Source of the DNA: Rhinopomastus cyanomelas
Lineage: Eukaryota; Chordata; Aves; Bucerotiformes; Rhinopomastidae
DNA: 64,000 nt
NCBI GenBank assembly: GCA_013400115.1
Contig: VXBP01004230.1
Location: forward strand, 310,001-374,000
Reading direction: 5' to 3'
Within the stretch, counting starts at the first letter, position 1; every line of letters begins with the position of its first letter. Below the pieces are notes generated by a model. It was not told where the DNA came from, ran no database searches, and saw nothing but the letters and a program-made list of their open reading frames with translations. A program made the translations under genes and the position numbers. Below, piece by piece: positions 42,488 through 55,037 of the stretch.

Positions 42488-44612
42488 AATCTTCTGTGAA
42501 GCAGAAGAGGAGTCCAGAACTCAAAAATGTCCATAGATGCAAGAATAACCATCATTCACCTGCCTCACACTTGCATAAAATGTCCCAAGAGGACGTAAAC
42601 CAGAAGGATCCAAGGCTGGCAGCGGTGAGACTTAGGCTAGTTAACAGGGCCACTTCCCTGTCCTTCCCTGCTGACTGCTCCCCTCCACGAGCTGTTTAAA
42701 GGAGGGCTGCCCAAAGACACGTCCCGATCATCCCCTCAGAGAGCTGCAGAAGAGTAGATGGCCACAGGGGAAGGGGTTTCAGAAACCAAGAGGAGGAGTT
42801 TCTCTGCTACAGCAGTGTGTCTTGGCTCAGGAGTTTTTAGTTATTGGGAAGCCGTTGCAGCGCCCGAGCAAGGGCGGTCTAGCTCAGGACAAGAGAGCAT
42901 CTGTTTCTGTGCTGCCAGTAAGCAAAGGAGGGCTGCTGTCCTGGCCATGCGGGGCTGCCTCTGACCTGGCCTTTCTCCTGGAGGCTTTGCTATTCTTGGG
43001 AACTTTCCATGTAGCTCCCTCTCCTCATTCCCACACTGCTGTTGTTCCTGAGAGCTTTGGCCTCCCCTCTGTGAGCATCCGTGGCCTTTTATATTCCTAG
43101 TTTGGACTCAGTCGGGCAAATCTTGTCTGACTCAGCGCAAAACACCTCTGGGTGTCTTCGTGGGGTCTCAGCACTTGAGAGGAGACTGTCTTGATGGCAG
43201 TCCTGCCTAGTCATGGGCTGCCCGGTGGTGGCTGTGGCTGGCAGACTTCTGCTGGATCAACGCAGGAGCTGTGCTCTGTCCTGGGATCCTGGCTCTGGGC
43301 AACGTGTGTGTGACAAAGAGCAGCGCAGCCTGGCACAGACCCAGCGGCACAGCCGGCCGGGCTTCATCATCACCTGGAAGGCTACGAAGCTGGGGAAAAC
43401 TAGTATCACACCGCAGGCCAGGCATGGAGCCCTCTCAGCTCAAGGCTGCCTTGTGACTGCCAAATTCCATGATAAAAATACCCCACCGTGAGTATTTTTA
43501 TAAAATACACATAAAAACACCCCAGCCATGGGCTGCTCTCCACCAGTTCTTTTCTGTGCCACCTTCTTCTGCGGGAGGGGAAACATCTGTGGCTCTCAGA
43601 GCAGCTTTGCCCAACCTCTTGGCGATGCCATGTGTTCTGAAGGGCAGGTGAGCATCTTGCATCGCTGCTGCTGGCTCCTGCTGGCCACTCATCCTGGCTG
43701 GGCTAGCCAGGGCTCTGAGGAACAGCTAGCATGTTCACACCAGAGAGCCAGGAGGGCCGTTCCTGCGCTACCGTCTTCTTTATGCCAGTTTAGGTCCCCA
43801 GGGGCTGCTAGGAAAGAAGTTTTCCCCTCTTTAGAAGACAGGCGAGACTATCAGCAGTGATATAAATAGCTGAGCTTGACGCTTCATGCTAACTTTTCCC
43901 ACAAGGAAGGTGACAGGAGGTCACCATCTCTGCAGGGTGTTTCTAAAATAAAGTGGAGAGCCTGATTATAACCGTGTTTCTGCTCTCCCTCGCTGGGCTC
44001 ACCTCTTCCCCTTGGCAGGTCCCAGGGGCACGCAGAGGCTGTCCGGGCAAGGCTTCTCCGTGTGCGCGAAGCACGGCTCCGCAGGAGGAGGAGAGCAACA
44101 AGTTAAAGTGCTGGGGGGTCTGCCCAATCCACTGGGTATAGATGTGTGAGTCCCTAATGAAGTGGAGGTTAACCACATGTCCCAGTGAAGCGGAAGGCTG
44201 TGGACCAGGACGTTTTGAAGATGCTCACACACCAGCCACAGGGCTGTGGGTAGAGTCCAGCCTCTCTGAGCTACCAGCTTGAGAGACAGTGTTCTCCTTT
44301 AGGTACTGGGCACATGAGGAGTGACAGCCCTGTCCAGTGGAGCATCCAGACCAGCTGTGCCCTGATCAGTGCTATGAACTGCCTGTGGCCTTCTTTCCTC
44401 CAGCTTTGTCACCTCGTACGAGGTCCAGGACAAAAACCTTGACCAGTGGGTGGCAAAGCAGGCAGTTCCAGTAGAGGGTAGGGGGGCAAGAGGTCTTCTC
44501 CACTGTGTTGACAGCTGTCAGACTGCAGCCAGACCTGAGTGGTCCCTGCACTGCACAATTGGCCTCTCACAGCAAAGCCTCCTTCTTGGAGAAATTCAGA
44601 ATCCCCCAGACA
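42488..44612. other. Unassigned sequence
   Basis: Nothing recognised on either strand; open frames here lack any family signature. Confidence 0.5.
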
Positions 44613-44719
44613 CGTTGCTGTGCAGTTTCCTCCGGGCGATCCTGCTCTAGGAATTAGGGTGGACTGCGTGGTCTTCAGAGGTCCCTTCCAAGCCCTACCA
44701 GTGTGGGACTCTGTGATCC
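44613..44719 (+). mobile_element. Old CR1 3' tail
   Basis: GTGCAGTTTCCTCCGGGCGA, then AGAGGTCCCTTCCAAGCCCT and a GGGACTCTGTGATCC end. Confidence 0.75.
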
Positions 44720-45544
44720 TTTCAGGTCAGTAAATGTGGCTTTGCTCTACAGCTGCTGTTTCACTTCAGGATCTTCAGCCTCCCGCGAGCCGCCGCGCAG
44801 CCTCACAGCATCCCAGGCAGTGCAGGCGCTGTCATCTTTGTCTTGCAGATAGCGATCACCGGGGTGCAGACAGGGCAGACTGCTTGTTCAAGGTCACAGT
44901 GGCAGTGGCAGTCTGGGGACCCAACTCAGGGGTTGTCACTTGTCCTCTTAGACTTGATGGTAGCAATGCAGTGCTGCTTCTCAGCGCGAGAACATCTGCT
45001 CCTACAGATGTGCAGCCCTGCTGTCCTGTGCCCCGGGACAACGCCGCTTTGTTAACCTGGAAGGAATCTCTTTCATGCTGCCCCCTCTGCAGCAGGGACA
45101 CCTGGCAGAAACTGAGATCCTCTCTCATTTTCCCCTCTTGTTCTTCACAGCCACGCGGAACCTTCGCTCACCCAGAAGGAAGTGCACAGGCGCAGCGCCC
45201 CTCTGTTGCCAGGACCTAGTCAGGATGCGTTTTGGGGGCACACGGCTCACAACAGCTAGAGAAGGAATAAAGCTTGGATGCACCACCAGCACGGATGTGA
45301 TGCCTAGAATTCCAGAAGCTTTTCAGATCTCTGTTACACAGCACAGACCAGTGCTAAAGCCCACCTCGGCGTGTCTCCTTGTGTTTGCTGGCACTGGCAC
45401 GGGCTCCTCCGTACGTGTGCACAGGTAGGCACCATCCCTCTGGCTTCGTGTGCACGCACATGTGCTTACGGCAAGTTTCTGCCTGAAAAAAGCTGGTTCT
45501 TTAGCCACTTTTGTAAACCTGATCTGCACATGGATCTGGACCAT
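44720..45544. other. Unassigned sequence
   Basis: Nothing recognised. Confidence 0.5.
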
Positions 45545-45803
45545 GTGGATTTGCCCAGGCTGGTGGTTGGGGTCCCATCTCTGGAGATGTTTAAGGCTGG
45601 ATGAGGCTCTGGCCAGTGTGATCTAGAGTGGGGTGTCCCTGCCCATGGCAGGGGGGTTGGAACTGGATGATCCTGTGGTCCCTTCTAACCCTGACTGACT
45701 CTATGACTTGGTCTGGGTGATCCTGCTGTGGCAGGGGGATGGGACTACATGATCTTTCGGGGTCCCTTCCAATCCCTAATGATTCTCTGATTCTATGATT
45801 TGT
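45545..45803 (+). mobile_element. Chimeric two-tail CR1 (second locus)
   Basis: The first module (to 45706) ends TAACCCTGACTGACTCTATG. It is joined to CTTGGTCTGGGTGATCCTGC and a majority-type tail ending AATGATTCTCTGATTCTATG. Same order and same breakpoint as the 36412 locus. Confidence 0.92.
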
Positions 45804-47130
45804 ACTTCTTTATGCTTTATTGGAAAAAAAAGAGGAAGAAGGGAAGTCTGACGTGTTTGCACGGATTCCTTTCTCGGTCCTTGAGCTCAAAGTCCTGTGC
45901 TGAACCAGTATGAGGGAGAATGACCATGACTCCAGTGCTCAGATATCATGAGAGAGGAAGAGCTCTGTGTTAACAGCTCCTACCCTAGAAGACAGGCATC
46001 CAGTGCTTTTCACATCTGCTCCTGAGTTCAGTGCCATTTTGGGAAGGGTCGTACAGGTACCCAGACCACTGGACTTGCCTGCGGTCACGGACGGCTTGCG
46101 ATTCCTCCATGAGGAATGCTTTCCCCCTCCTCTCCAAATGTGGAAGAGCTCAGAGTTCACAAAAAAGAGAGAGTGGGTGAGAAGATAAGGGAGTTGAATG
46201 ACCTGTCACCTCCTGAACACCCGCCCGTCCTGACGCACACAGACACACAGACAGAGGGAAATCACTCAGCACCTCTAAGTGTGTACATCAGGAATGTGTT
46301 GCACATACAGATGACAGCATTATGTAGAATATTTCCATCTGGAGGGATGGTGGAAGCTGCAGGCTCCCAGTTAGCTGCATTTTTGTTCTTTTTCTATCCA
46401 GGCCATTGAATGGTCTTTTCCCTCCCCTGGGCCAGCGACAGTTTGTACTTTCATATCCCAGAGTTTAATGCCAAGTTCTGCCTGATGTAGATGCAGGAAC
46501 AGCAAAGACCTTGAACTCAGATGAGTCAGGCAGAGCAATGAATTTGTCTGGCCCACAGTGTTGGACAGACCTGCATCAAATAGCTCCTTGGTTCTGGTCC
46601 CCAGGCTTCCATTTTGCATGCAGCATCTTCGAAGTCTCTTGGGATTATCTCTGCTCCTTACAGAAACGCGTGCCCTTAAGAGAGCCCAACAAATACAAGG
46701 AGACTGGATTTGGGATAAGCCAAAGCTCAGACGTGGGTTTTGCTGGGAGAAAACATCAATTCTCTCTGTGATAGCAAAACTGCAAAGAGGCTAATGCACA
46801 TTACTCTGCTTACTCCTTGACTAACAGGATGAGGAGCATCCAGTTCAGGATTACAGAGCTCGATGCTCTTTACAGTTTCTTCATCTTTCCAGGGAGAGGC
46901 TGACCTACATGGATTTGCAGCTGATGCTGAACAGCCAAAGAGGGAGCTCAGGAAAACAGAAACATGCTGAGAAAGTTGGGGGCTGCTGTGGGAAAGCGGT
47001 TTGTGGGCTCTGCGGAGAGAAACTGGCTGTAAGCAAAGCTTAGCCCCGGGGAGGAGGCTGGAGAGGGAGTGGGAGGAGAGGGCAGTCATTCAGGCTTTAC
47101 CCATCCTTTCCCCCCACCGTTCCACACAGC
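45804..47130. other. Unassigned sequence
   Basis: Nothing recognised. Confidence 0.5.
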
Positions 47131-47432
47131 CACAGAATCACTCAAGTTGGAAAAGACCCCTGGGATCATCGGGTCCAACCATCTACCCCACTTTACAAGT
47201 TCACCCCTGAACCACATCCCTCAACACCTCATCCAGACCGTCTTTAAACACACCCAGGGATGGCAACTCAGCCACCTCCCTGGGAAGCCCATTCCAGCAC
47301 CTGACCACCCTTTCTGTGAAATAATTCTTCCTAATATCAAGTCTAAACCTACCCTGTTGTAACTCAAACTCATTCTCACTTTTTCTATCACTAACTGCTT
47401 GTGAGAAGAGAGCAGCAGTGTCTCCCTGCCTA
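47131..47432 (-). mobile_element. Older CR1 fragment
   Basis: It runs from CACAGAATCACTCAAGTTGG to GAGAAGAGAGCAGCAGTGTC; same older group as 30172. Confidence 0.88.
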
Positions 47433-48651
47433 TCACTCTCCTACGGCCAAACCCCCTCTGTGGAGCCTTGCCTCAGCTTTCTGTGGGTTTGACCATTTAA
47501 CTCTCTGCAGAGGCCAGGTTGCTAAAGCCTCAAGTGTTTAATTTCTCACTCAGGCAAAGCCTGTGAGCAGATTATTGTGTGGAGCAGTGCTCGTGCATGA
47601 ATATGCATCCCCCTTCCCCCCGCAGAACCAACCCATGGCACAGTTGCAGAGCCCAGCAGCAGGGAGTTAGGAACTGCTGGAGTCACTGCTTTCAGTAATC
47701 TTAATTCAATCTCTTTGTGCCTGTGCCTCAGAGCTACGAGCCTTTAACCACATCCTCACATTGTCACTGCACTCTTTGCACAGGATGCCCGTGCCAGCCT
47801 GGCCGGGGCTTTCTGGAACAGCAGCTATTCAATGTTTTGGTTGCTCTTTGTTGGCCGGTGGGTGGCCTGTACCTCATTTACTGTACATTATTCAGGTCTG
47901 GTTCTAAAGACAGAATTATTAGTTTCCTCATGGGTTTTCCTATGGCTTTCATCACCACAGTATCTGATTGCTTCACAATTATTAATTTACTTATTTTTAT
48001 TACCACCCGGAGGAGAAGAGAAGATGTTAAATCAGCTTTACAGCTAAGGAACGAAGGCAGTGAGAGATTAAGATAAAAAAGGCCCATTAATTCTGGGAGC
48101 TGTTTAGAGATGCTGCTAATCTGGGTGGGTTTTTTTCAGTGTACTTAGCACCGTGTCATGTCTGTTCAAAGCAGAGCTCTGTCTGCTTAACACGGGGCTG
48201 GGAGAGTTTAGTGCTTCCACCAGTTGGACCACATCTGAAAGTCAGGCGTTCAGAAGATGAGAAACAGCACCGAGGGGCCAGTTGTGGAGAAGCGTGGCTT
48301 AAATAAGTGGTCTCATCATGACAGAGGAAATTGGAGCAAGAAGCAAGAATTAACTCCAGTAGTCTTGGGCAGCTTTATCAGATTTTAAACTGGAGGCACT
48401 TTTTGTCCCTGTGCCTGTGCCCTTCCTTCTCCGCCAGACACTGAAACGCAGCTGAAGCCCCCGGAGCACTGCGGCGGTCACTGCTTCGCTTCTCAAGCCA
48501 CCCTGTGCCCTGACCAAGGCCAGTTTCCTGCTTCTACGCAGCAGGAGTTTTGTGTGGAAGTCCTCAACCACTCTTAAGGCAAGTCCACAACAACTAAGCT
48601 CACAAAGAGAGACAGAAATGTAAGTGTAAACCCTTTAGTCCTTGTATTAAA
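47433..48651. other. Unassigned sequence
   Basis: Nothing recognised. A 119-codon open frame at 47717-48076 encodes hydrophobic sequence but has no family signature and is not called as a gene. Confidence 0.5.
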
Positions 48652-48955
48652 ATCATAGAATCACAGAATCATTAGGGATTGGAAGGGACCTCGAAGGATC
48701 GTGTAGTCCAATCCCCCTGCCACAGCAGGATCACCTAGACCAAGTCACACAGGAAGGTTTTAAATGTCTCCAGTGAAAGAGATTCCATCATGGAATCATT
48801 AGGGATTGGAAGGGACCTCGAAGGATCGTGTAGTCCAATCCCCCTGCCACAGCAGGATCACCTAGACCAAGTCACACAGGAACATGGCCAGGTGGGTCTT
48901 AAACATCTCCAGTGAAGGAGACTCCACAACCCCCCTGGGCAGCCTGTTCCAGGGC
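48652..48955 (-). mobile_element. Two-tail CR1 (locus B of the shared junction)
   Basis: The module 48652-48786 ends GAGATTCC and is joined to a second tail ATCATGGAATCATTAGGGAT at 48787, the same breakpoint as locus A. Both tails share the unusual GAAGGATCGTGTAGTCCAAT, so they look copied from each other locally or moved together. Confidence 0.92.
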
Positions 48956-49605
48956 TCCAGTGGCCCCTCCTCATAGATGCACCAGAGAGACACAGGAGTT
49001 TGCATCTCCGTGCTCATTACTTGCCGTGTGGCATCAACATTTCTCTGCTGAAGGAAAGAACTGGCACAATGAAGTGTTGCTCACAGAGCTTCCTCAATTG
49101 CTTATCAATAGCCACAAAATGGATTATTCCCCCCACTTGATGAAACTTTAGCCCAAAACTGGCACCTCCTGAGAACTATTTGTAACCTAACCCTCTGTCC
49201 TCACGCCTCATGCAGCAGGCAGGGTGCAGCGCTGGATGACTGATCCCTTCCCTCCTGTTTTCAGCGCTGCGCGACAAAGCAAGAGCAAGCGAGCGGAACA
49301 CGCGAAGTCTGTCTGAAGGTCAAGAAGAGGCACCGAGCTCTGTATTTCCTGGCAAGGTTTATCTCTTTCACATGAAATTAAAACACTCTATTAAATACAC
49401 GCTGTCAAGTGGAAAAAACCCAACGACCCCAAACAGTCGCTGTAGCAGGAATACTTCACATAGTTCCCAAGCGAACGGAGCCTGATGAGTATTTTAAACC
49501 CTGACGCCTCAGGGATTCTCCTAAACTTCGCTTCTGCTCCCAAGGAAAGGGGGAAGAGGTTCTTTAGCCTTTAAGAGAGGGTCACAGGCAGCACTAGGGG
49601 AAATC
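48956..49605. other. Unassigned sequence
   Basis: Nothing recognised. Confidence 0.5.
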
Positions 49606-49716
49606 CCACAGAATCATCAGGGATCGGAAGGGACCTCGAGAGATCATCTAGTCCAATCCCCCTGACACAGCAGGATCACCTAGACCAAGTCACACAGGAA
49701 CACATCCAGGTGGGTG
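49606..49716 (-). mobile_element. CR1 3' tail
   Basis: It starts CACAGAATCATCAGGGATCG and ends CACATCCAGGTGGGTGC. Confidence 0.92.
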
Positions 49717-51940
49717 CTGCTTCACCTGACTGTTTTGATAGGTCTGTTAGCACAGAGGAAGAGCTCAACAGTTGGGGCTCATCCAGCCTGTGGCTTTCGT
49801 GGGTGAGACTTGCCCAGCAATGCCGCTGGCGTGATCCTTTGACTGCTTTTGCAGTGCTTCAGGGACGGAGGCATTGCCTCAGTTTACCTGAGCCATGAAA
49901 ATCAGCATGAAAACCAGAGTGCCACAAAGCCCATCAGACGTGGCAAACGGCCAGCACGGTGACCCCTAGGAAATCAACGGAGTCGCCCAGGTCAGGGGTG
50001 GCAGTTATCAGGCGACCTTTGCGCCAGGCGGCTGGAGAGGGGCACTGTGCTTTCTCTGAGGTGTGTGAAGGCACTGCTCAAAGGATGAGACTGTGGAAAC
50101 GTGACCGAACAGCTATTCCAAGTACAAAAAGTGGAGAGAGGCTGGGCAGGTGGATTAAAAGGAGCAGCAGCTGCTGGAGGGAGAGGGTGCCCGTCCCTCT
50201 AGGTCTGCGTGCGCCTCTGCCGAGGCAGCGCTGGGATGGAGGAGAAAGCCATTCCCTGGCCGCGTGTGCGGGGTGGGCAGCTGGGAGATACCAGCAAGGC
50301 GCTGCTCGGCGCTGCCGTTGGTTCCCAGGCTCCGCGTCGCAGACCGGGACACAGAGCTCTCAAGGCAGCCACCGGTGTTCTGAAAGCGTCCCGCGCCCTT
50401 GGGGATGAAGGCGGCTCGCACAGGCACCTGGTGAAGTGTTTGTGCCCTGAGAGCCTCTCACAGGTAAGAGTTCCCTTCACCACCCCTCCACAAGCAGCCT
50501 GGCAGCGGGCTGAGACGGGGTGTGAGAGAAGCCACGGTGGCTCTGTCTGGGGATCCTGGGGGCTCCTGTCCCGCTCTCCCACACTTTGAGTCCTGTCAGC
50601 GTCCGTGTTCGCTGCAGGGAGCCTCCCTTGGCAGTTCTGTAGCTGCCTGTGACCAAAAGGCATTCGTTTGGAGAAGGTCCCAAGCCCATCTTGTTACTAG
50701 CAGGGATGTTTTGGAGAAAGTCAATTTCTAGAACTAATTTTGGCCATCCTTCCTGTCCTGTCTCACCAAGTCCTTCTCCCCCCGTCATGCTGTTCCCCAG
50801 CCAGCGGTGCCCCTGCAGTGGCTATTTTGCCCTCATTGTTACTCACCCAGTTCTCAGTGTTCCGTCTCCTTCCTTTGCTTCAGCAATTTTCCTCTCTACA
50901 GTTGGGTTGGACTCTTTGTTCTTCTCAGTTGCTTCATTTTATTCCTTTAACATGGTCCTCTCCCTCTTCCTCTCTTTTTCTCCACCCCCTTTCTGTGTCA
51001 CTTTCTGTCTTCCCCACTGCCTCTCTGCCTTTCCCCCCTCTTCTTTCTTCACCTACTCTTCTTGTCTCTCCCACCCCCTCCAGCTTAATCTTTCTATTTT
51101 CAAACCTAGTTTCCTGGAGTTTTTCCTTTAAAGACCACGAACCTCACTGCTCCCTCTCCATGCTCAGCCTCTCATCGTGCCACCCTCCCCATGCCGACAG
51201 GATGCACTCACTGCCGGCTTTGCGCTGCCCCGTCCAGCTGCCGCTACCCCTGTTCTTTGCACCTCCTCCTCCTCCAGATAACACACAGGTCTGAGCCTTC
51301 CCTAAATGAGAAGAGACAGGGTTGCCCCCGCAGTTACACCCGACAGGCCCTCAGAAGCTTTTTCCCATCAGTGAAGGACGTTTGTCTGACTCGTTCAAAC
51401 TGAATCTGACAGAGTTCACGTGGGGCAGGGTCCTCCACCTCTTCAAATACCAGAGGACTTGCTCTGCTGGCCTGAGCGAAGGGTTCCAGCACAGATGCAG
51501 CCTTGTCTCCAAGGGCACATGATTCTTCCCAGAAGGGTTTTACAGACAGACAGACAGATAACGTGCCCCAGCTCCTTGCACACACACAGTCTGATGCATG
51601 AGCATTTGGGCCTTTCTAGAAACCCTTCTGGCACATCAAGGGGCTGCAGGTGTTGTACTCCCTGTACTGTTGTACGAGTGGAGCCTCTGACTCCTGCACA
51701 TCAGGCCCCGGAGAGGATGAATCAGAGACACCATCTGGCCTTGACAGAGGCTGGTCTCAGAAAAAGTGTCGGGAGAGTGAGATTTGCAGAGAAGACTCTG
51801 CTACCCTGAGAGCTGGCTTGCTGTGCACAAGCTTTGATGTGCATCCCTCCAGCAGTCCTTCCTGGTCAGACCTCTCCCACCCAGGACATTCCTGCAGCAA
51901 TTAGTGCAGATTATAAAGCAAATGCAATCCAGAGATCAAA
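49717..51940. other. Unassigned sequence with a pyrimidine-rich block
   Basis: No gene recognised. The 50740-51280 part is strongly C+T-rich on the plus strand, described separately. Confidence 0.5.
50740..51280 (+). repeat. Low-complexity polypyrimidine tract, about 540 bases
   Basis: Continuous CT-rich sequence with runs such as CCCTCTTCCTCTCTTTTTCT. The near absence of purines removes stop codons from two frames, producing long spurious open frames. Confidence 0.85.
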
Positions 51941-52118
51941 AGTGGGGAGCACTGGAACTGGCTGCCCAGGGTGGCTGTGGAGTCTCCTTCACTGGAGATG
52001 TTCAAGACCCACCTGGATGTGTTCCTGTGTGACTTGGTCTAGGTGATCCTGCCGTGGCAGGGGGATTGGACTGGATGACCTTTCCAGGTCCCTTCCCTAA
52101 TGTTCTGTGATTTTATGC
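51941..52118 (+). mobile_element. CR1 3' fragment
   Basis: It starts at GTGGGGAGCACTGGAACTGG and ends CTTCCCTAATGTTCTGTGAT. A short deletion removes CCAAT from the tail box. Confidence 0.93.
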
Positions 52119-52975
52119 CAGTGAAACTGTCAAGGACTTCCCCATAGGAGCACCCCGAACGGGTGTTGATGAAACAGGTCTAGCTCACAGAGGGGTTTGG
52201 GAAAGGCCAGCTAGGGCTTGTGAGGTGGTGTTCACGTGTGCCTGAAACACAGTCCCCTCCCTGCACAGCTGATGCCTTCTCGTTCGTGCAGGGTGATGAG
52301 GGCTGGTTGTCCCCACTCACTCCTTTGTCTCTCCTGTCCCAGTGTCGCTCCCGAGCCAGATGCTTGTTCTCCTCCAGAGTTAATCTCAGAATCCAGCAGA
52401 TACAGTCTGGTTCTGTTGGGTGAATGAGGGAAGGGAGGAAGCTTCTGACCATGCACGATGCACACGGGCAGCTGTTGGTGGCCCTTTCCCTTTTGTGGTG
52501 GCTGGTGAATATTTAACTATTGATGTATAAGAAGGAAAGGCAGTCGGGGAGGCAGAGGACAGAAGGGTGAGTAGAGATGCTGTGTGGATGCCTCAGCCAG
52601 CCCCACAATGTGCTGTTCCCTCTCCACTGCTCTTGCTCCAAGGGAAAAGAGAGCTGTCACGGACGCTTCTCCGTCTCCACAGCTGGACCTGTTTTCCCTA
52701 CTGGTGAGCTGGGAAGAGAGATGTTTCCCACCCTGCCCAAGAGAATGCTATGCAAAACTTGTATGGCTCAAGTGAGAAGAGCAAGTGGAAGAGGATGCTC
52801 CCCCAGACAGTGGAAATGAGAGCAGCTTGCCACGTGCAGCTTGCAGACCTCAGCAGTTTATGGTGCTGTGGAATGAGTTTTGAAAGGAGAAATAAAGCCG
52901 GGGGTGAGGGGGAAATAGGACAACAGGTACCATCTTCTGCTCAGAGGTTTCTTGGGGTAAGATTCCTGACCCTCT
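52119..52975. other. Unassigned sequence
   Basis: Nothing recognised. Confidence 0.5.
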
Positions 52976-54240
52976 AGGTAAAAGAAATGTGGCAGACCTT
53001 ATCTACCTGGACTTCAGAAAAGGAGTGTGATCTGGTGTCTCAGAAGAAGTAACTTAGTGAAGAAGATTCAGCTGAACACAAGAGAGATTATTAGAGAAAT
53101 GCTGAGGTGGGGAAGAGACTGACAGACCTGAGACACCAAATGCCTGATAGGTGGAAGGGAAGTTATCTGTGATGCTGCTCAAAGGTTGCTCTCAGGACTG
53201 ATATTTTTTGATATTAGTGTTAATTACCTTGGCACTGAAAGTGGAACTGCTGGTGCAATCTGCTGATGGAACGAAGCTGGGAGGTGCTGTCAGGGCAGGG
53301 GTGGATTCCAGCACTGGGAGAGCTGAAGGCTGTTTGTGACTGAAGAGATGGAGGTGAGGTTAAATGGGAGAGGGCAAACTCACGTGCTAAGAGTTTGCTG
53401 CTTAGGAAGCAGCAGGAGTCTCTCTCAGTGCTTGGGAGCTCGTGGCTGGCAGGACTGACACAGGCCAAGTCCTGGGTGAAGGTCGCCAAAGGAAGAGGGA
53501 CCAGCCGTGCGATGTCAAGCAGCAGCGTCTCCGTTGGCAGCGAGTGGGACGAACGTCCCCCAGGAGGACGCGAGACCACGGCAGAACAGTGCGTGCGGTG
53601 CTGCTCACCCGCGTGCAGGGGAGTTACTCAGCCCGGAGCAGGTGCAAAGACAAGCAACGGGGTGACCCGAGGGACGGAGCGAGTCCTTCGGCTCTGCGCA
53701 GCGACTGCAGAGAGATACTGGAGCCGAGCAACGCGGCGCCGGCTGGAGCTTTTCTGCGTTAATTATTTTGCGCTGAACTTCATGCTAGTGCAGCTACCCC
53801 AGCTAATTAGAACGCGGTGTGATGTGCCTGGGGGTGAATACTCTAAGGGAGCTTAGTTACTCAGTCTGGCAGAACAAAGGTTAAGAGAGGAGAGATCTGC
53901 TGCCTATAAATACCTCTACCAACTGGGGGCTGGGAAAGTCAGTGCTCGGAGGGAGAAGAGGAGCCACATAAGCTAAAGGACGACGTGGCGCAAGAACAAA
54001 TAGATATCAATTGGCCATGAATGAGTTTAGGTTGGAAATCAGAAGGTTTCTAAGCAACAGAGCAGGGGAGGAGGTGCTGGGGCAGCGTTTTAGTAGCACA
54101 AGAGAGAGTGGAAACCTAATGAGGTTTAGGACAGAGCTTAGCAAGTTCAGAAAAGGCCGTTTGCTTTGTGCTTGCTCTGTTATTCAAGGGGATTGAACCT
54201 GATAAGCCAGGAGGTCCCTTTCTTCATTCTATTTCCTCTA
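52976..54240 (+). mobile_element. Ancient, decayed CR1 copy, about 1.26 kb
   Basis: Remnants follow CR1 order. ATCTACCTGGACTTCAGAAA matches the reverse-transcriptase YLDF region. TGGAACGAAGCTGGGAGG matches the region after FADD. AATGAGTTTAGGTTGGAAAT and GGGATTGAACCTGATAAGCC belong to the 3' part, with a GGAGGTCCCTTTCTTCATTC tail. It has many indels and is far older than the other copies. Confidence 0.75.
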
Positions 54241-54802
54241 TTGCCTTATCAAGACTGCTCCCTTCCACACAGAAGCCAGGCAAATAATGAATAGAGTTTG
54301 TGTGATGAGTTTCTGGCGTTGATCCCGTAGATGTTTAATGGAGGATTCATTGTGTGTCAGAGAGTTAGGCAAACACAAAGAGCAAGCCGGCGCAACGCGT
54401 GGAGAAGCTGGGCAGGTAGGCAGGAGCATGGGTGAGAGCTCACGTATGAAGGAGCTTCTTTACACGAAACAGATGTTCTTGAAGCATCTGGCTTTGCTGG
54501 AAGGCTGATCCAAATGCTGGTGGATGCTCTCCTGAGATCTGAGAATTTCAGGAGGCTGTCTGAAGGGAAGCTGGCTTGTGCTTTCCTGCCATGACCGAGG
54601 GCTTTGCGCTCGGGGAAGAGATCAGATTTACTGCATTTCAGACAAGGACATCGCTCAACAGCAGCTGAGCCAGAAGCCCTCGTCTACATTTCATCTCTGA
54701 TGCCTGGCCACAGCACTGGACATAGTCTGATTCTTCACACTGTCTGATGCTGAACACACACCTCTAGTACCTTCTCTAAAGAACCTGTGAATCATAGAAT
54801 CA
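54241..54802. other. Unassigned sequence
   Basis: Nothing recognised. Confidence 0.5.
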
Positions 54803-55037
54803 TAGAATCATTAGGGATTGGAGGGGACCTCCAAAGATCATCTAGTCCACAGAATCATTAGGGATTGGAAGGGACCTCCAAAGATCATCTACTCCACAGA
54901 ATTATTAGGGATTGGAGGGGACCTCCAAAGATCATCTAGTCCTCAGAATCATTAGGGATTGGAAGGGACCTCCAAAGATCATCTAGTCCACAGAATCATT
55001 AGGGACTGGAAGGGACCTCGAAAGATCATCTGGTCCA
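54803..55037. repeat. 47-bp minisatellite (5 copies) made from a CR1 tail
   Basis: Units start at 54803, 54850, 54897, 54944 and 54991. Each is the terminal 47 bases of a minus-oriented CR1 (CAGAATCATTAGGGATTGG to GATCATCTAGTCCA). Four carry the private variant GGACCTCCAAAGATC, while the last has the normal GGACCTCGAAAGATC and continues into the CR1 body. Confidence 0.95.

Noticed and set aside
47717..48076. 119-codon open frame with hydrophobic segments
   Set aside because: It resembles a small membrane protein by composition, but no family signature, splice context or start context supports it, and an overlapping frame is also open.
50740..51294. 184-codon open frame on the plus strand
   Set aside because: It is open only because the tract is almost purine-free; two overlapping frames are open at once and the peptide is low-complexity Ser/Pro/Leu.
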